A stretch of DNA of 64,000 nucleotides from Adiantum capillus-veneris (GCA_014529385.2 CM043954.1:9738830-9802829), one strand, 5' to 3'; positions 12,267-22,921 are shown, counted from the first letter of the stretch. Numbers and translations: made by a program. The notes: a model not told the origin generated them from the sequence alone.

Positions 12267-12393
12267 TTATAAGGCCCCAGGGACCCTAAAAAAGAAGGGC
12301 CACAAGGGCGCGCAGAATGGCCATCCAGACCCTGGATGGCCATTCTGAGTGTCCTTGTGGCCCTTCTATTTTAGGGTCCCTGGGGCCTTATAA
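12267..12393. repeat. Foldback hairpin element, copy 1 (62-bp arms)
   Basis: Arms 12267-12328 and 12332-12393 are inverted copies that differ at about four of 62 positions, with a 3-nt loop. The arms run from TTATAAGGCCCCAGG to GAATGGCCATCCAG. Two of the mismatches would be G-U pairs in RNA. The outer sequence shows no obvious target duplication. Confidence 0.9.
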
Positions 12394-12578
12394 TGACACA
12401 CACACACACACCAAGAACAGGGGTAGTGGAGACAAGGAAGCAAACAATGGTTGATGAGCACGATACAAGGTTTAGGTATTTGCCATTAGAGGGGCGGGGG
12501 GGGGGGAGGGGAAAGTTTGCTATGAATACATCAAACTGCACACTTCTATCTCATGGCCATGGATAAAAAAGATTGTAT

Positions 12579-12652
12579 TTGGCATTTTAAGGCCCCAGGG
12601 ACCCTCAACAAGAGGGGCAACAAGGGCATGAGAATGGCCATCCAGGTCATAG
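12579..12652. repeat. Foldback element, copy 2 (left arm only)
   Basis: Repeats the left arm of copy 1 (AAGGCCCCAGGGACCCT ... GAATGGCCATCCAGG) and is preceded by the same CTTCTATCTCATGG flank, but the right arm is missing. It runs into a poly-G tract at 12659-12673. Confidence 0.8.
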
Positions 12653-12716
12653 CAAAATGGGGGGGGGGGGGGGCGGGGAGCTCTTGCTCTTTGTACATTC
12701 GATATAACATCTTTAT

Positions 12717-12920
12717 ATCATCGTCATACACAATAATTTTGCAAAATTTTCCATGTAAAAGCCCCCAGGGCCCTCAGCAAGACTGGCCACAAGGACGTGC
12801 AAAATGCCCATTTGGGACTTTTGGATGGGCTTTTTCCACGCCCTTGTGGCCAGCCTTGCTAAGGGCCTTGAGGGTCTTTACAATGACAAAAATTGCAAAA
12901 TTATTGTGTATGAGGATGAT
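12717..12920. repeat. Foldback element, copy 3 (about 100-bp arms)
   Basis: The left arm starts ATCATCGTCATACACAATAA and the right arm ends with the inverse ending at 12920. The inner part (CCCAGGGCCCTCAGCAAG, TGGCCACAAGG) is related to copies 1 and 2. Arms are diverged by scattered mismatches and small gaps. GATACAAGGTTT follows both this copy and copy 1, so the three were probably one larger repeat of about 300 bp. Confidence 0.8.
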
Positions 12921-12929
12921 ACAAGGTTT

Positions 12930-14385
12930 TTTAGGTTGCTTTCAACAACTTCTAGCTTCCAATGTGCTTCGAATCTGTTTGGGTTGTCTCACATGAATCT
13001 AATCATCTGTCGCGCTCTTTGACCACCGTGTGATGCAAAAAAATCATACCTTACTCGGATTCTCCAAAAATCAACGTGCACGTTGGCAATTTCTTAAAAA
13101 ATTATGTAAAACAGACATTTCTTACTTTTTCCTTAATCTACGGGCTCCAACCATGGAATCTGAAAATACTCAAAGAACCAATGTTGTTTGTTGTGTTAAG
13201 GACTGTATTTCCTACATACAAAACTTTCCCAGAATCTCGCCCTAACACCTTCAAAAGTGGCTTCCAAGGAGTTCCCTCTGTGAAAATTTGAAACTGAAAG
13301 AAAACAATCAGAATGAACTCCTACACTGTGTACAAACTTTAAAATAACCAAAATTTTCTTCAAAAAAAAGTTATTGCTCAAAATTTGAAAATAGGCTTCC
13401 CTTGGACTTCCCACTACGTAGAAATCAAAGGGTTCAAGGAGAGGTATGGTGTCACAAGTGCATGGTAGGAATCTCACCGAGGTTTTTTCCGTCAAGATAT
13501 CTTGTACTTTATCATGTCTTCTCATATACAATCTTACCAAACGAAAACAAATTTACACTTTAAATGCCTACAAATCTTATTTAACTTATCAAACAATCTA
13601 AAATATGATAGACCTAGAGTGCTCTTACACATCAACAAACAAAAAAGTCCAAATTTCTTCTCATTAACTTTGACAAACATACATTCGTGAACAACTTCCA
13701 ATGGGTAGTGCGGTCATAGTTCTTACACCCATTCCATGACATGGTATGCTCATAGGGTGACCTATCACATAAAAATATCTTTGGTGGGGGGTGCCCTCAA
13801 GTTAGGAAAGGGTGTGTTGCTGATGAGAAGCATTGTCCTACTAGGGATCTCTCCATGTTAGCATAATGATTTTTGGTGTAGTGCGAGCCACATTGCTTGA
13901 GGAGAGCTTTGTGCCATCGTAAAAGCTTCGTGTTATGCCAGTTCCTTGAGCCATTCTTGCAAACAACACCACTCAACTAGTATAGTAAGAGGTCACCTTG
14001 TATCATGACGCGCTAGAGACATGTTCTTCATTCAAAAACATGTATGAATTCAACATTTGCAAGCTGTATAGTAAAGACACTTGTTAAGTATATGATGTTC
14101 AAATTTACAAGTATCAATCCAATAATCTTAAAATATATGTTAGGATGAGATTACCCACCTCTAATAAGCATGGATTTTAAGCACCTATGTGCAAGATGTA
14201 AGAAAGAAGGTTGTTTTAGAGAAAAAGTGGTGACACTTGACCTCTCTTCTCTCTAACCTGCAACCTTTCACTATTTGTGTACAAAATCAACCTTTGTGCT
14301 AAGCACTACAAAAACAGTAGAGGCAACACCTTAGACTTCAAAGTCTGTGATAAGAAGAACACAACCAAAAGTAAGAAGTATATTG
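12930..14385. other. No supported gene
   Basis: AT-rich non-coding DNA with short frames only. CACTACAAAAAC at 14304-14315 resembles a CACTA-type terminus facing right, but lacks a matching target duplication with the terminus at 16081. Confidence 0.45.
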
Positions 14386-14741
14386 TTACCTTGCACCAAG
14401 GGGTGTTTCTTTCAAATATGTGATGGTATTGGCAAGCTTCATAATGTACACATCCTTTTCTTGCAATTGTTGTTGGAGAGTTTCAACCTCCCTCTTCAAA
14501 GAGGTAATAATGTCTTGTAATGCCACTCTTTTGAGTTGAAGAGCTTGACATTTGTGCATCCAACAAATGCAAAGATGCACCTGCACCCATACACAACCAA
14601 TTGCAATAATTTAATAAACCTACTTCTCCCTTCCCAAGATATTGAAGAACCATTAACATTCGTCTCACCGATGGTAAGACGTTCCTGGGATGACCTTTGC
14701 TCATCCTCACATGCGAACTTCAGTACAAACGCCGTCGACAA
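14386..14741 (-). pseudogene. Fragment related to the N-terminal coiled-coil part of the 50-kb transposon ORF
   Basis: Two overlapping minus-strand frames give KGEVGLLNYCNWL and then VALQDIITSLKREVETLQQQLQEKDVYIMKL with TYLKETPLGAR. The ORF at 50139-50501 gives EGEHGLLGYCKRL, a Gln/Glu-rich coiled coil, and MHLKDTPFGMR in the same order. The two are therefore diverged relatives. Here the unit has at least one frameshift and no downstream transposase. This is a dispersed piece of the family described at 49975-52826. Confidence 0.65.
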
Positions 14742-14854
14742 GCAAATATGTATGCTTTTGTTGTGCGGAGTTCATGGTGGTGGAGGCATACGATTTGTGA
14801 TGTCCGTGAGCACCATGGCAGTTGTTGCTTGAGGAAGCAAAGGATAAAAAGAGA

Positions 14855-15052
14855 GAGGGGGGAGGGAGAGGGAGGAACATAGGAGGAGAGAAAGGGGCAG
14901 GGGGGAGAGGGAGAGAGAGGGGAGGAGGAAGAGACAACGGAGCAGGGAGGGAGGAGGAGGGAGGAGGAGAGAAGAGGTAGAGAGGAGGGAGGAGGAGAGA
15001 GGGAGAGGAGAGGGAGAGAGGAGAGAGGAGAGAGGAGAGAGGAGGAGAGAAC
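14855..15052. repeat. Purine-rich GGGAGAGGAGG low-complexity tract
   Basis: About 200 bp of almost pure purine on the plus strand, irregular rather than a simple dinucleotide. Long Ser/Leu/Pro frames on the minus strand are artefacts of this composition. Confidence 0.85.
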
Positions 15053-15829
15053 AAATGTTTTTTTTTAGATTTGTTTTGAAAAAGTGGACTTTCAGTGTTT
15101 GTAGGTTTAAAAAAAGATCAAAAAATGATTTTTTCATATGTATATATGTTGGGAAAAAGTTTTCAGTAAAAAAAAGTAATTTTTTTGATTTTTTTTTTCA
15201 AATTTTGGCTCTTAGTGACCCATGCTTTTGCTGACGTGGCCACACTCCTTTACTCCCTTCACTTTCAAAAAGCTAGAGAGAGAAAGTGACCTCTTAGGTC
15301 CACATCGTAGATGTGTCTAAAAGAAAGGTTAGAAAGCCTACTCAAAACTAGCTTCTTGAATGTCCTTGTCCCCTTAACCCTACACAACATTAGCCTTAAT
15401 CCGTTAAAATTAGGATTCCTTACAAAGCCCATGCAAAGTCCATATTCTCCTAATATGCTAGCTAAGTAGTGTACATGCATTTTTATGCTAAGCAAATGGA
15501 CATGCTCTTGGTAAATCTTAAATGATGTGGATTTAGGGCATTTTGATTTAAGCATTTTCTTTTAGAATTTTGAGATAAAATTATTGATAATCTTATTTGA
15601 AAACTTGATCGATTTGTATCTTGTTTTTCAAATTTTGGTATGGTTTTCATTGAAGGTGTTGTTTGAGGTGACCTTTCGGATGTGGTAGCTTGGATGATGA
15701 AAATTTGAAGACTAAAATTGCTTCTATGCTTAAGTTGGCTTTAAGCAAAGAGACCAAATAGAAGTGGTCAAGAAGAGTTGCATCATATAAGTTTTATTGA
15801 AATTATTACAAGATTATACAAGACTCAAA
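15053..15829. other. No supported gene
   Basis: T-rich and AT-rich non-coding DNA; no domain recognised in either strand. Confidence 0.45.
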
Positions 15830-16081
15830 TGATTATTACAAAAATGGTTTAAAAAACATGAAAATGTCAAGAAAAAGATGACAGAAAAATGACCAAACAA
15901 TGGTAAAAACAATGACACAAAAATGGCAAAAGAATGACACAAAAAATGACACTTTTTTAAGTCGTCATAAATGGCACTTTTAGGAAAATGGCGGCGGTGG
16001 AAATGGTGACACAAAAGTGCCATTTCTTACGTAAGAAATGGCACTTTTTGCACGCCATTTATGCCACTTTTTCCCGTAGTG
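15830..16081 (-). mobile_element. CACTA-type transposon terminus with subterminal repeats
   Basis: On the minus strand from 16081 the sequence reads CACTACGGGAAAAAGTGGC, the form of plant CACTA (En/Spm) ends. Inside it are repeated AAGTGCCATTT and TGTCATTTTT motifs in both orientations, including a 36-bp perfect palindrome at 16013-16048 centred on TTACGTAA. Such subterminal arrays bind the element's transposase. The element body would lie to the left; its other end was not identified. Confidence 0.65.
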
Positions 16082-18985
16082 TGGACGCCCTTGCCACACT
16101 CTCGCAAGATGTTTGGCAATGCAGCAAGCCACAAAGCTTGCTTGCAAGCTCACATAGCTTGCTAGCAGCCTCTATGCAGAGGTGTGTGGCAAGAGGTACG
16201 TAGGCTTTTTTTTTTGTGAAGAAATGCTTGTTGACGGCCTTGCCCTACACTCACGAGTAGTTTGGCAATGCAACATGACATAGAGATTTCCAAGAAACTC
16301 ACATAGCTTGCCGACAATCTCCATGGCAGGTAGCAGATGTGTACGGCTTGCGAGTGTGTGGCAAGAGGTTTGTGAGCACTTTTTTTGATGAAAAAGTACT
16401 CGTGGATGCCCTTGTCACACACCCATGATCCCTTTGACAATGCAGCAATCCGTAGAGCTTGCTCACTAGCTCACATTGCATGTCGGAAACCTGTATGACA
16501 ATCCGCATAGATGGAAAACCGCTCAAAGAGCTTTCCTGCAAGCTCTATGGGAAGCCTCGGAACTCTATGGTGTGTGGCAAGAGGTCCACAAGCATTTTAT
16601 TGGTGAAAAAAATGCTATTGGACACCCTTTCCACACACCGGAATCCATCTGGCAATGTGGCAAGCCATAGAGCTTGCCCAGAAGCTCTATGGCAAGATGC
16701 AGGGGTGTATGGCTTGTGGTTGTGTGAAAAGGGCGTCCGCGATAGAAAAAATGTTCGCGAACGCCCTTATCACACACTCATAAGCCGTTTGGGAATGCGT
16801 CAAGCCATAGATCTTACTTGCAAGCTCACCTCCTTTATGACAAGCAACGGAGGTGTACAGCTCGTGGGTATGTCGCAAGAGTTCTACGAGCAATTTTTTT
16901 GGTGAAAAAATGCTTGTGGACAAACTTTCCACACACCTGTAGAGGCTATTTGGCAATGCAGCAAGCCATAGAGCTTGCCCACAAGCTCACATAGCTTTTG
17001 GGCAACCTCTAAGGGAAGTAGCCCAAGTGTACGCCTTGCGTGTGTGTGACAAGAGATCCATGATCATCTTTTTAGTGGAAAAAAGGCTCATTACACACCT
17101 GAGAGCCATTTAACAATGCGGCAAGCCATTATGCTTGCCTGCAAGCTAACATAGCTTGCCAAAAACCTATATGGCAAGCCAAAGAGGTGTACAGGTTTCG
17201 CAGGTGTGTGGCAAGAGGTCCATGAGCTTTTTTTGATAAAAAAATACTCATGGACGACCTTGCCTCACACCTGCAAGCCGTTTGGCAATGTGGCAAGCCA
17301 AAGACCTTTCCCGCAAGATCTATGGCAAGTCTCGGAGGTGTATTTCTTGTGGGTGTGTGGCAAGAGGTCCACGAGCATTTTTTGAGTGGATAAAATGCTA
17401 CCCACACACCCGCGAGCCGTGGGCAGCCGTGCCCACACGCCGGTGAGCCATTTAGCAATGCACGGCAAGCCATAGAGCATGCCCACAAGCTCTCATAGCT
17501 TGCCGACAAGCACTATGGCAAAGTGCGGGGGTGTAAGGCTTGTGGGTGTGTGAAAAGAGGTTCATGAGCATTTTTTGGTGCAAAAATGTTTGCAGACCCC
17601 CTTGCGACAGGTCGGTGAGCCATTTGGCAATGCGGAAAGTCATAGAGCTTATCTGCAATCTCTATGGCAAGTTGCAGGGTGTACATCTCCTCAGTGTGTG
17701 GCAAGAGGTACACATTCATTTTTTCAATCAAAAAACGCTCATGGGTGTCCTTGCCACACACACGCAAGCCGTTTGGCAATGTGGTAAGCCATAGAGAATG
17801 CCCGCAAGCCCACATAGCTTTCCAACAACCTCTATGGAAAACCGTGGAGGTGTATGGCTCGCAGGTGTGTTGCAAGAGGTCATAACCAATTTTTTCAGTG
17901 AAAAAATGCCCTTGCCAAATGCCGTCAACCGTTTGGCAATACAACAAGCCATAGAGCTTGCCCGCAATCTCACATGGCTTGCCGACAACATCTATTGAAA
18001 ACCATGGAGGTGTACGAATCGTGGGTGTTTTGCAAGAGGTCCTTAAGCGGTTTTTTTGGTGAAAAAACAATGGCAGACTCCCTTGCCACACATCCATGAG
18101 CCTTTTGGCAATGCGACAAGCCATAGAGCTTGCTAAAAAGCTCACATAGCTTGTTGGCAACCTCTCAGGCAAACCGCGGAGGTGTAGGGCTCGCAGGTGT
18201 GTTGAAAGAGGCCCATAAACGATGTTTTTGATGAAAAAACGCTCATAGATGCCCTTGCTACCCACCCGGGAGCCCTTTGGCAATGTGGCAAGTAATAGAG
18301 TTGGACTACAAGCACACATAGCTTGTCGGAAAATTCTATGGGAAGCCGCACATGTGTACGGCTCGTGGTCGTGTGACAAGAGGTCCATGAGCGCTTTTTT
18401 TGATAAAAACGCTTGTGGATAGTCTTTCCACATGCCCGCTAGCCATTTGACACTATGGCAAGCCATGGAGTTTGACTGCAAGCTCTATGGCAAGCTGCGG
18501 AGGTGTATGAGTTGTGGGTGTGTGGTAAGTGGTGCATGAGCATTTTCTCAGTGGAAAAAAATGCTCGTGGACACCCTTTCCACACACCGGCGAGCCATTT
18601 GGCAATGCAGCAAGCCGTAGATCTTGCGCACAAGCTCCTAGATCTTTCTAGAAAGCTCTATGGTAAGATGCGGTGATGTATGGATCACGAGTGTGTGACA
18701 TGAGGTCCACAAACGTTTTTTTAATGGAAACAATGCTCGTGGGTGCCCTTGCCACACATTCGCAATCCATTTGGCAATGTGGAAAGCCATAGAGCTTTCT
18801 CAGAAGCTCACAACTGATCCTATGGCAAGCCATGGAGGTGTATGGCTTTTTGGTGTGTGACAAGAGGTCCGTGAACATTTCTTTTGGTTGAAAAAATGCA
18901 TGTGGATGCCCTTGTCACACACCCACGAGCCGTTTAGCACGGCGGCAAGTCATAGATACTACCCACAAGCTCACATACCTTTTCG
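16082..18985. repeat. Tandem satellite, about 165-bp unit, about 18 units
   Basis: The landmark TTTGGCAATG recurs near 16109, 16260, 16432, 16650, 16789, 16948, 17108, 17279, 17450, 17619, 17770, 17932, 18103, 18276, 18446, 18597, 18770 and 18931, mostly 150-173 bp apart. Each unit has two inverted repeats. One is GTGTGTGGCAAGAGGTCC-ACGAGCATTTTTT facing its inverse AAAAAATGCTCGTGGAC...CCTTGCCACACAC. The other is GGCAAGCCATAGAGCTTGC facing CTCTATGGCAAGCC. Units differ by many substitutions, so the array is old. Long open frames inside it (for example 17513-18481 minus) repeat the same peptide pattern and are not taken as genes. Confidence 0.92.
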
Positions 18986-18994
18986 GCACCTGCG

Positions 18995-19905
18995 GAAATG
19001 ATCAAAGCATTCTGCGAAACCGACACAGTTGTGATTAAGGGAAGAGAAGCAATGTTTGTGGACACAGAGCTGATCAAGAAGGCTTTTGCACTACCAGATG
19101 AAGGCTCAACTAAGCCCAGCAAGGTGTCCCCCAGCACAGAGGAGATTCCAAGAAAGGGATCAAAGCATCAGATCAAGGATGTCCCTGACCTGCACCAACG
19201 GACACAAATGGCCTTCTATCTGCAGAATGTAATGTTCATCGCCAAGACAGAGGACATGTCTGCAAAGAACTACAGTCGTCTGAAAACTGTAAAACAAGGA
19301 GAGAAGATCAACTGGGATGCACTCTACCTCGACAACTTCAAGAAACGTACTCTCAATGCAGTCCAGACGGGAGGCGCCGTGCCGCAGTGATACATGCTCA
19401 TCTTCGAGCGCTAGCACTCACTGCTCCCCTTGATACGCCACAACGCAGAGCTGGCAAACTTGCAGTGCTGCCCGCACCCTCAAATGTGGGAGAAACCTCT
19501 ACAGCCGACGCCACCACAAGTAAGAAACGTCTTTTGAATATTCCAACCAGTATTGTTCCTCTGCCACAGGCCAAGCTTAAGGTGGAACATTTTGTTAAGA
19601 GAAGGAGAGTGGTTGCTAGACAAGAGCAACCTCAGGAGGAGCCCATAGCTAGTACCTCCTTTGGTAGGAGCCATAGCCGCTCCCAAAGCACCGTCCGCGG
19701 GGGACCCGGACGCTGCATCTATTCCACCATCAGACAAGGCAAGAGGCCCTGTGCTCGCCCCGGTTCTTCCCGCAGAAGCCGTGGCGCAGCAGAAAGCGAA
19801 AATACAAGCTTCTGCTGTGCCAGCACCATCTTCTACAACAGAATCGGACACTGCATTTATTGTCACATAAACCGAGGAGCAACCGTTGCCACCAACCATA
19901 GCTGA
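18995..19905 (+). pseudogene. Plant-mobile-domain/transposon-like ORF, decayed
   Basis: The first frame (from about 18998) contains VVIKGREAMFVDTELIKKAF-LPDEGS and, further on, a QMAFYLQNVMFIAKTEDMSAKNYSRLK block. The V-x-G-x-x-x-x-F-x-x-x-x-I-x-x-x-F-x-L-P pattern resembles the retroelement-associated 'putative plant transposon protein' and plant mobile domain families. The frame stops at 19388 and continues in the next frame (HAHLRALALT ... KRRRVVARQ) to 19905, so a frameshift lies near 19370-19390. It begins exactly where the satellite ends. Assignment rests on a motif pattern and is tentative. Confidence 0.45.
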
Positions 19906-20025
19906 ACAACACCAGCCAGAGACAGCTCAGAGGAGCATTTTGCCATACCCTCCACCTCAAACCTCACGCGAAATAATAGTGCGTGTCAGTTTACCTACAT
20001 CTAAGCAGAGGAGACCATTGAAGCC

Positions 20026-21122
20026 ATGGATTCCATGACAGAATACATAAAGGTCGTTGAAGGCCTGCAGGCCCACTGTAATCAACTAGCCAATGGAGTC
20101 ACAGTTTTGCGACAAAACGCCAACGATGTAGTAGCCAAGCTCAAAAGCTGTATGCAAGGAACGGTCGGCCCAATTCTGACACACCATGACCAAGACCAAC
20201 AGCAGATTGATGCTTTGAGGACCGAGAGTAAAGATACAATCCGTTGGCAGGAAGATATCATGCGGGTGAAAAACAGAAACAATAAGGAGCAGCAGCAGCT
20301 CATCTCGAGTCTGCAAAATGACCTCGCCACTGCTAGCAGTTTGGAGGCGGAGCAGTCTAGTGCACTTGCCCAGGTGACCACTGAGAGGGATCAGGGACGG
20401 CAAAAAGTGCAGAGAATAGAGCAGCAGCTACAAGCTACACTAGAACAAACTCAGGACCAGGCCACCACTGCATTACAGGCTATGAAAGACAGAGAAGGGG
20501 CGCACTTTGCTAATTAATTGACTCAACAGCGATTATCTGATCTTGCTGCTCTTGAAGTGAAAGATGTGGCAATCAAAACCTGGCAAGAGCAGCACAACAT
20601 GCACGCTGCGGGATGCTATGCTGGATGCCACCACTAATTAAGCCTCTGCTCTGGCACAAGGAAAAGCTCTGTTAAAGCGACAGCAAGGTGAACCAGAGGA
20701 AGTCTTAATGCTGCCAATGCAAGGACAACAGCTCATCATGGAGGCAGTCGTCAGTCAGCTCACCGACATCTGGGAGTCAACCATGGCTCAACTCTGTGAG
20801 CAACAACGCAATGTGGATCAGCAAATTCAGACCCACATTACCCGGCGAGCATTACTAGCACAACCGCCTTCGACTGCAGATGGTGTATAATCTCCGGTAG
20901 AATTTGTGTCACCAGTTGATGCATACAACCAAATTGTGGAAATGAAAGCCAAACTGGACGCCCTGCAAAATATAAAAGATAAAGGAAGAGCTACCATGTA
21001 GGACCCCACTCCCAGCCAGGAGTATGTTGACGCCTTTCGTGCAACGAAGGACCAAAATCGGCGCCTTGAAGCTGAGTTAGCTGAATTGATGAGCTGCGGT
21101 CAAAGATTTCGAAAATGAATCA
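20026..21122 (+). pseudogene. Coiled-coil protein remnant, probably same element as 18995-19905
   Basis: MDSMTEYIKVVEGLQAHCNQ opens a 160-residue frame rich in Gln, Glu, Ala and Lys with heptad-like spacing (long coiled coil). It ends with TAA near 20514. Similar Gln-rich text continues in frame pieces to about 21100 (MLPMQGQQLIMEAVV, AYNQIVEMKAKLDALQ, EYVDAFRATKDQNRRLEAEL), separated by TAA and TAG stops. A plant-mobile-domain-like N-terminus with a long coiled coil is a layout seen in retroelement-encoded proteins. No RT or integrase is nearby, so the parent element cannot be named. Confidence 0.45.
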
Positions 21123-21439
21123 ATACAAGGAGGCACAGGTAGCGCAAATACATTAAAGTCAGCTTAGCATTCGCCAATCCTAGATAAACATCCAAGGCCT
21201 GCTAGATGTGATGAGACCAGCATCTCTGTGCTTGAGAATATGTTGAGAATAGCTGAAGACATCAATCCATGGATCCGGAGCACTTCAAATAAACATTGGC
21301 TGCCCGCCTGGAAAACTACCAGCTCAAAGCAACAACGCAGGTACTTCAAGCGGAAAATGCTCTGCTCGAACAGCAATGGGAGGACAATGCTCCAGGTATG
21401 AATGTTTAATCAGAGTCCACCTCTAAAATCAGAGAAGAG

Positions 21440-21625
21440 TTGGATGCGCTGCATAGAACTCATGAAGAACAACTTGAGGGGGTCAACAATCAGGCTGCTT
21501 ATGTTCTAAACAGTGAACTGGTGAGACTCAATTACCGGTCACCCCCATCTTGGTACCTGATTAATGATAGTGAAGGCATACCACCTTGTTATCTGTGCTC
21601 TACTGTGTGTTATCTTGTGTTCTGA
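21440..21625 (+). pseudogene. Further coiled-coil piece
   Basis: MDALHRTHEEQLEGVNNQA resembles the preceding coiled-coil text, then passes into unrelated sequence. Likely the last readable piece of the same decayed ORF. Confidence 0.3.
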
Positions 21626-21639
21626 GTAAGTCTGTTTAT

Positions 21640-22479
21640 CTCCATACCTTGCAGTGTAATCACTTTACAGTTCTTACTTCATGATATGAGAAGCTATCTT
21701 CTGGTGGTGCACACAATATTCTCTCTCTATCTTAAGCTCTGTTCTGTATTAACTTGGTATTGTGAGCAGAGCGTATCTTGGTAGCTTGTGTGTAACTTGT
21801 GCAGTTTTGAGAGTGTTCCAGCATCGACGGTAATGGTAACTCTCACCTTAGCAGAGTTGTCACCCGGGCACCTGCTGTTCAGAGCAGCTTTGCAAGATAA
21901 TAGACCACAGAAGTTATCGTTCGAGAGGAGGAGCAAGGTAGGAGGATAGATGAGGAGCGGGATCGATCTACGACGCCGGTATCTCCGATCCGGTGCCACT
22001 GAGGCCCGCTGGACATGACGTAGACAGCTCATCCGATAGTGAGAACTAGCACTAGTTCCCCTCTCCCATTGTTTTCCACTTATATGAAAGGTTGCGCACA
22101 TGTGGCCTAGCGGCTCCGTGGTTGACCTTTTCCAGCTTTTACGGTCGAGGCCGCTAGAGCCCGATTGCGCAAAAAGCAAGAAATTTTTAAGTGGCAGCGC
22201 ATATGGAGGCGCCAATAACCCACGCTCCCCTGGCGGAGACGCCACCCTGCAGCCTCTTTCCCTGTGCAAACCCACGCCGCCCTTCAACCTCTTTGCCTGT
22301 GCAAACCCACACCGCCGTTTTTCTGTCACTACACACATCCTGCGACTATCACAGACAGACAATACACATCTCAACGACATGCTGCAAAAAATACACACCT
22401 CTACACGCTAACCTAGCTAGTCGTTTGGTGAAATTACACAGAGCTTGCCAGTAGCAAGTTCAACGTTGAGTACAGATAA
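21640..22479. other. No supported gene
   Basis: Non-coding sequence. It contains a 35-bp tandem repeat (CTTT-CCTGTGCAAACCCAC twice, from about 22253 and 22288) and the motif ACTAGTTCCCCTCTCCCA near 22052, which recurs near 37290. Confidence 0.5.
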
Positions 22480-22660
22480 TTGCATGCAGTGGAAGGTCTG
22501 CATTTTATTCACGATCATAGACAGATTCATTTTATTCACGAGTACAATGAATCCCTTGATTGTATTCTACTGGATTACTGCCGAGATGGCAAGCATAGGT
22601 TCACATGCTGCTCCAAGTGCCGCAGTACAAATGTTGTTTATTGCGCTTGTCATCTTCCTG
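22480..22660 (+). pseudogene. Cys/His-rich zinc-binding-like fragment
   Basis: One open frame reads CRDGKHRFTCCSKCRSTNVV followed by YCACH, a Cys-rich cluster like the C-terminal zinc module of some DNA transposases (piggyBac-type modules come to mind). It is only about 60 residues and ends at the insertion point of the retrotransposon at 22661. The family is not established. Confidence 0.3.
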
Positions 22661-22798
22661 TGTTGGAAGTACAAGCCCAATCGGGCATCAATATTGTCCG
22701 CCGCCCAGCAGCCAAGGGGCACAACTCAATAGATCACGCCTGTTGAGGCTTATAAATAATCTACGCATAATCATCAATCTATCAACCAGTTATCGCGC

Positions 22799-22860
<62 letters not shown>

Positions 22861-22917
22861 ATGGAGTCATGTATCTCTGTGTATGGCCGCCATGGCCTTC
22901 TCTCTAGAATTTCCACA
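22661..22917 (+). repeat. 5' LTR of the miniature retrotransposon
   Basis: TG...CA ends, matched by the copy at 23467. It contains a TATA-like TTATAAATAA near 22749 and a (CT)n tract at 22803-22847 followed by (GT)n. Confidence 0.93.
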
Positions 22918-22921
22918 TGCA

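Noticed and set aside
14772-15137. Ser/Leu/Pro-rich ORFs on the minus strand
   Set aside because: Produced by the purine-rich GGGAGAGG tract; no domain.
14304-16081. A complete CACTA element with left end at the CACTACAAAAAC near 14304
   Set aside because: The bases flanking the two proposed ends (AAG and TGG) do not match as a 3-bp target duplication and the inner terminal sequences differ.
17513-18481. 322-codon minus-strand ORF as a gene
   Set aside because: It lies wholly in the tandem satellite and its peptide simply repeats with the units; kept only as a low-interest observation.
15830-18985. CRISPR-like array
   Set aside because: Repeats are about 165 bp, contiguous and diverged, with no unique spacers, in a plant nuclear context.
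21749-22398. 223-codon minus-strand ORF near 22 kb
   Set aside because: No known domain; codon pattern and composition look non-coding.
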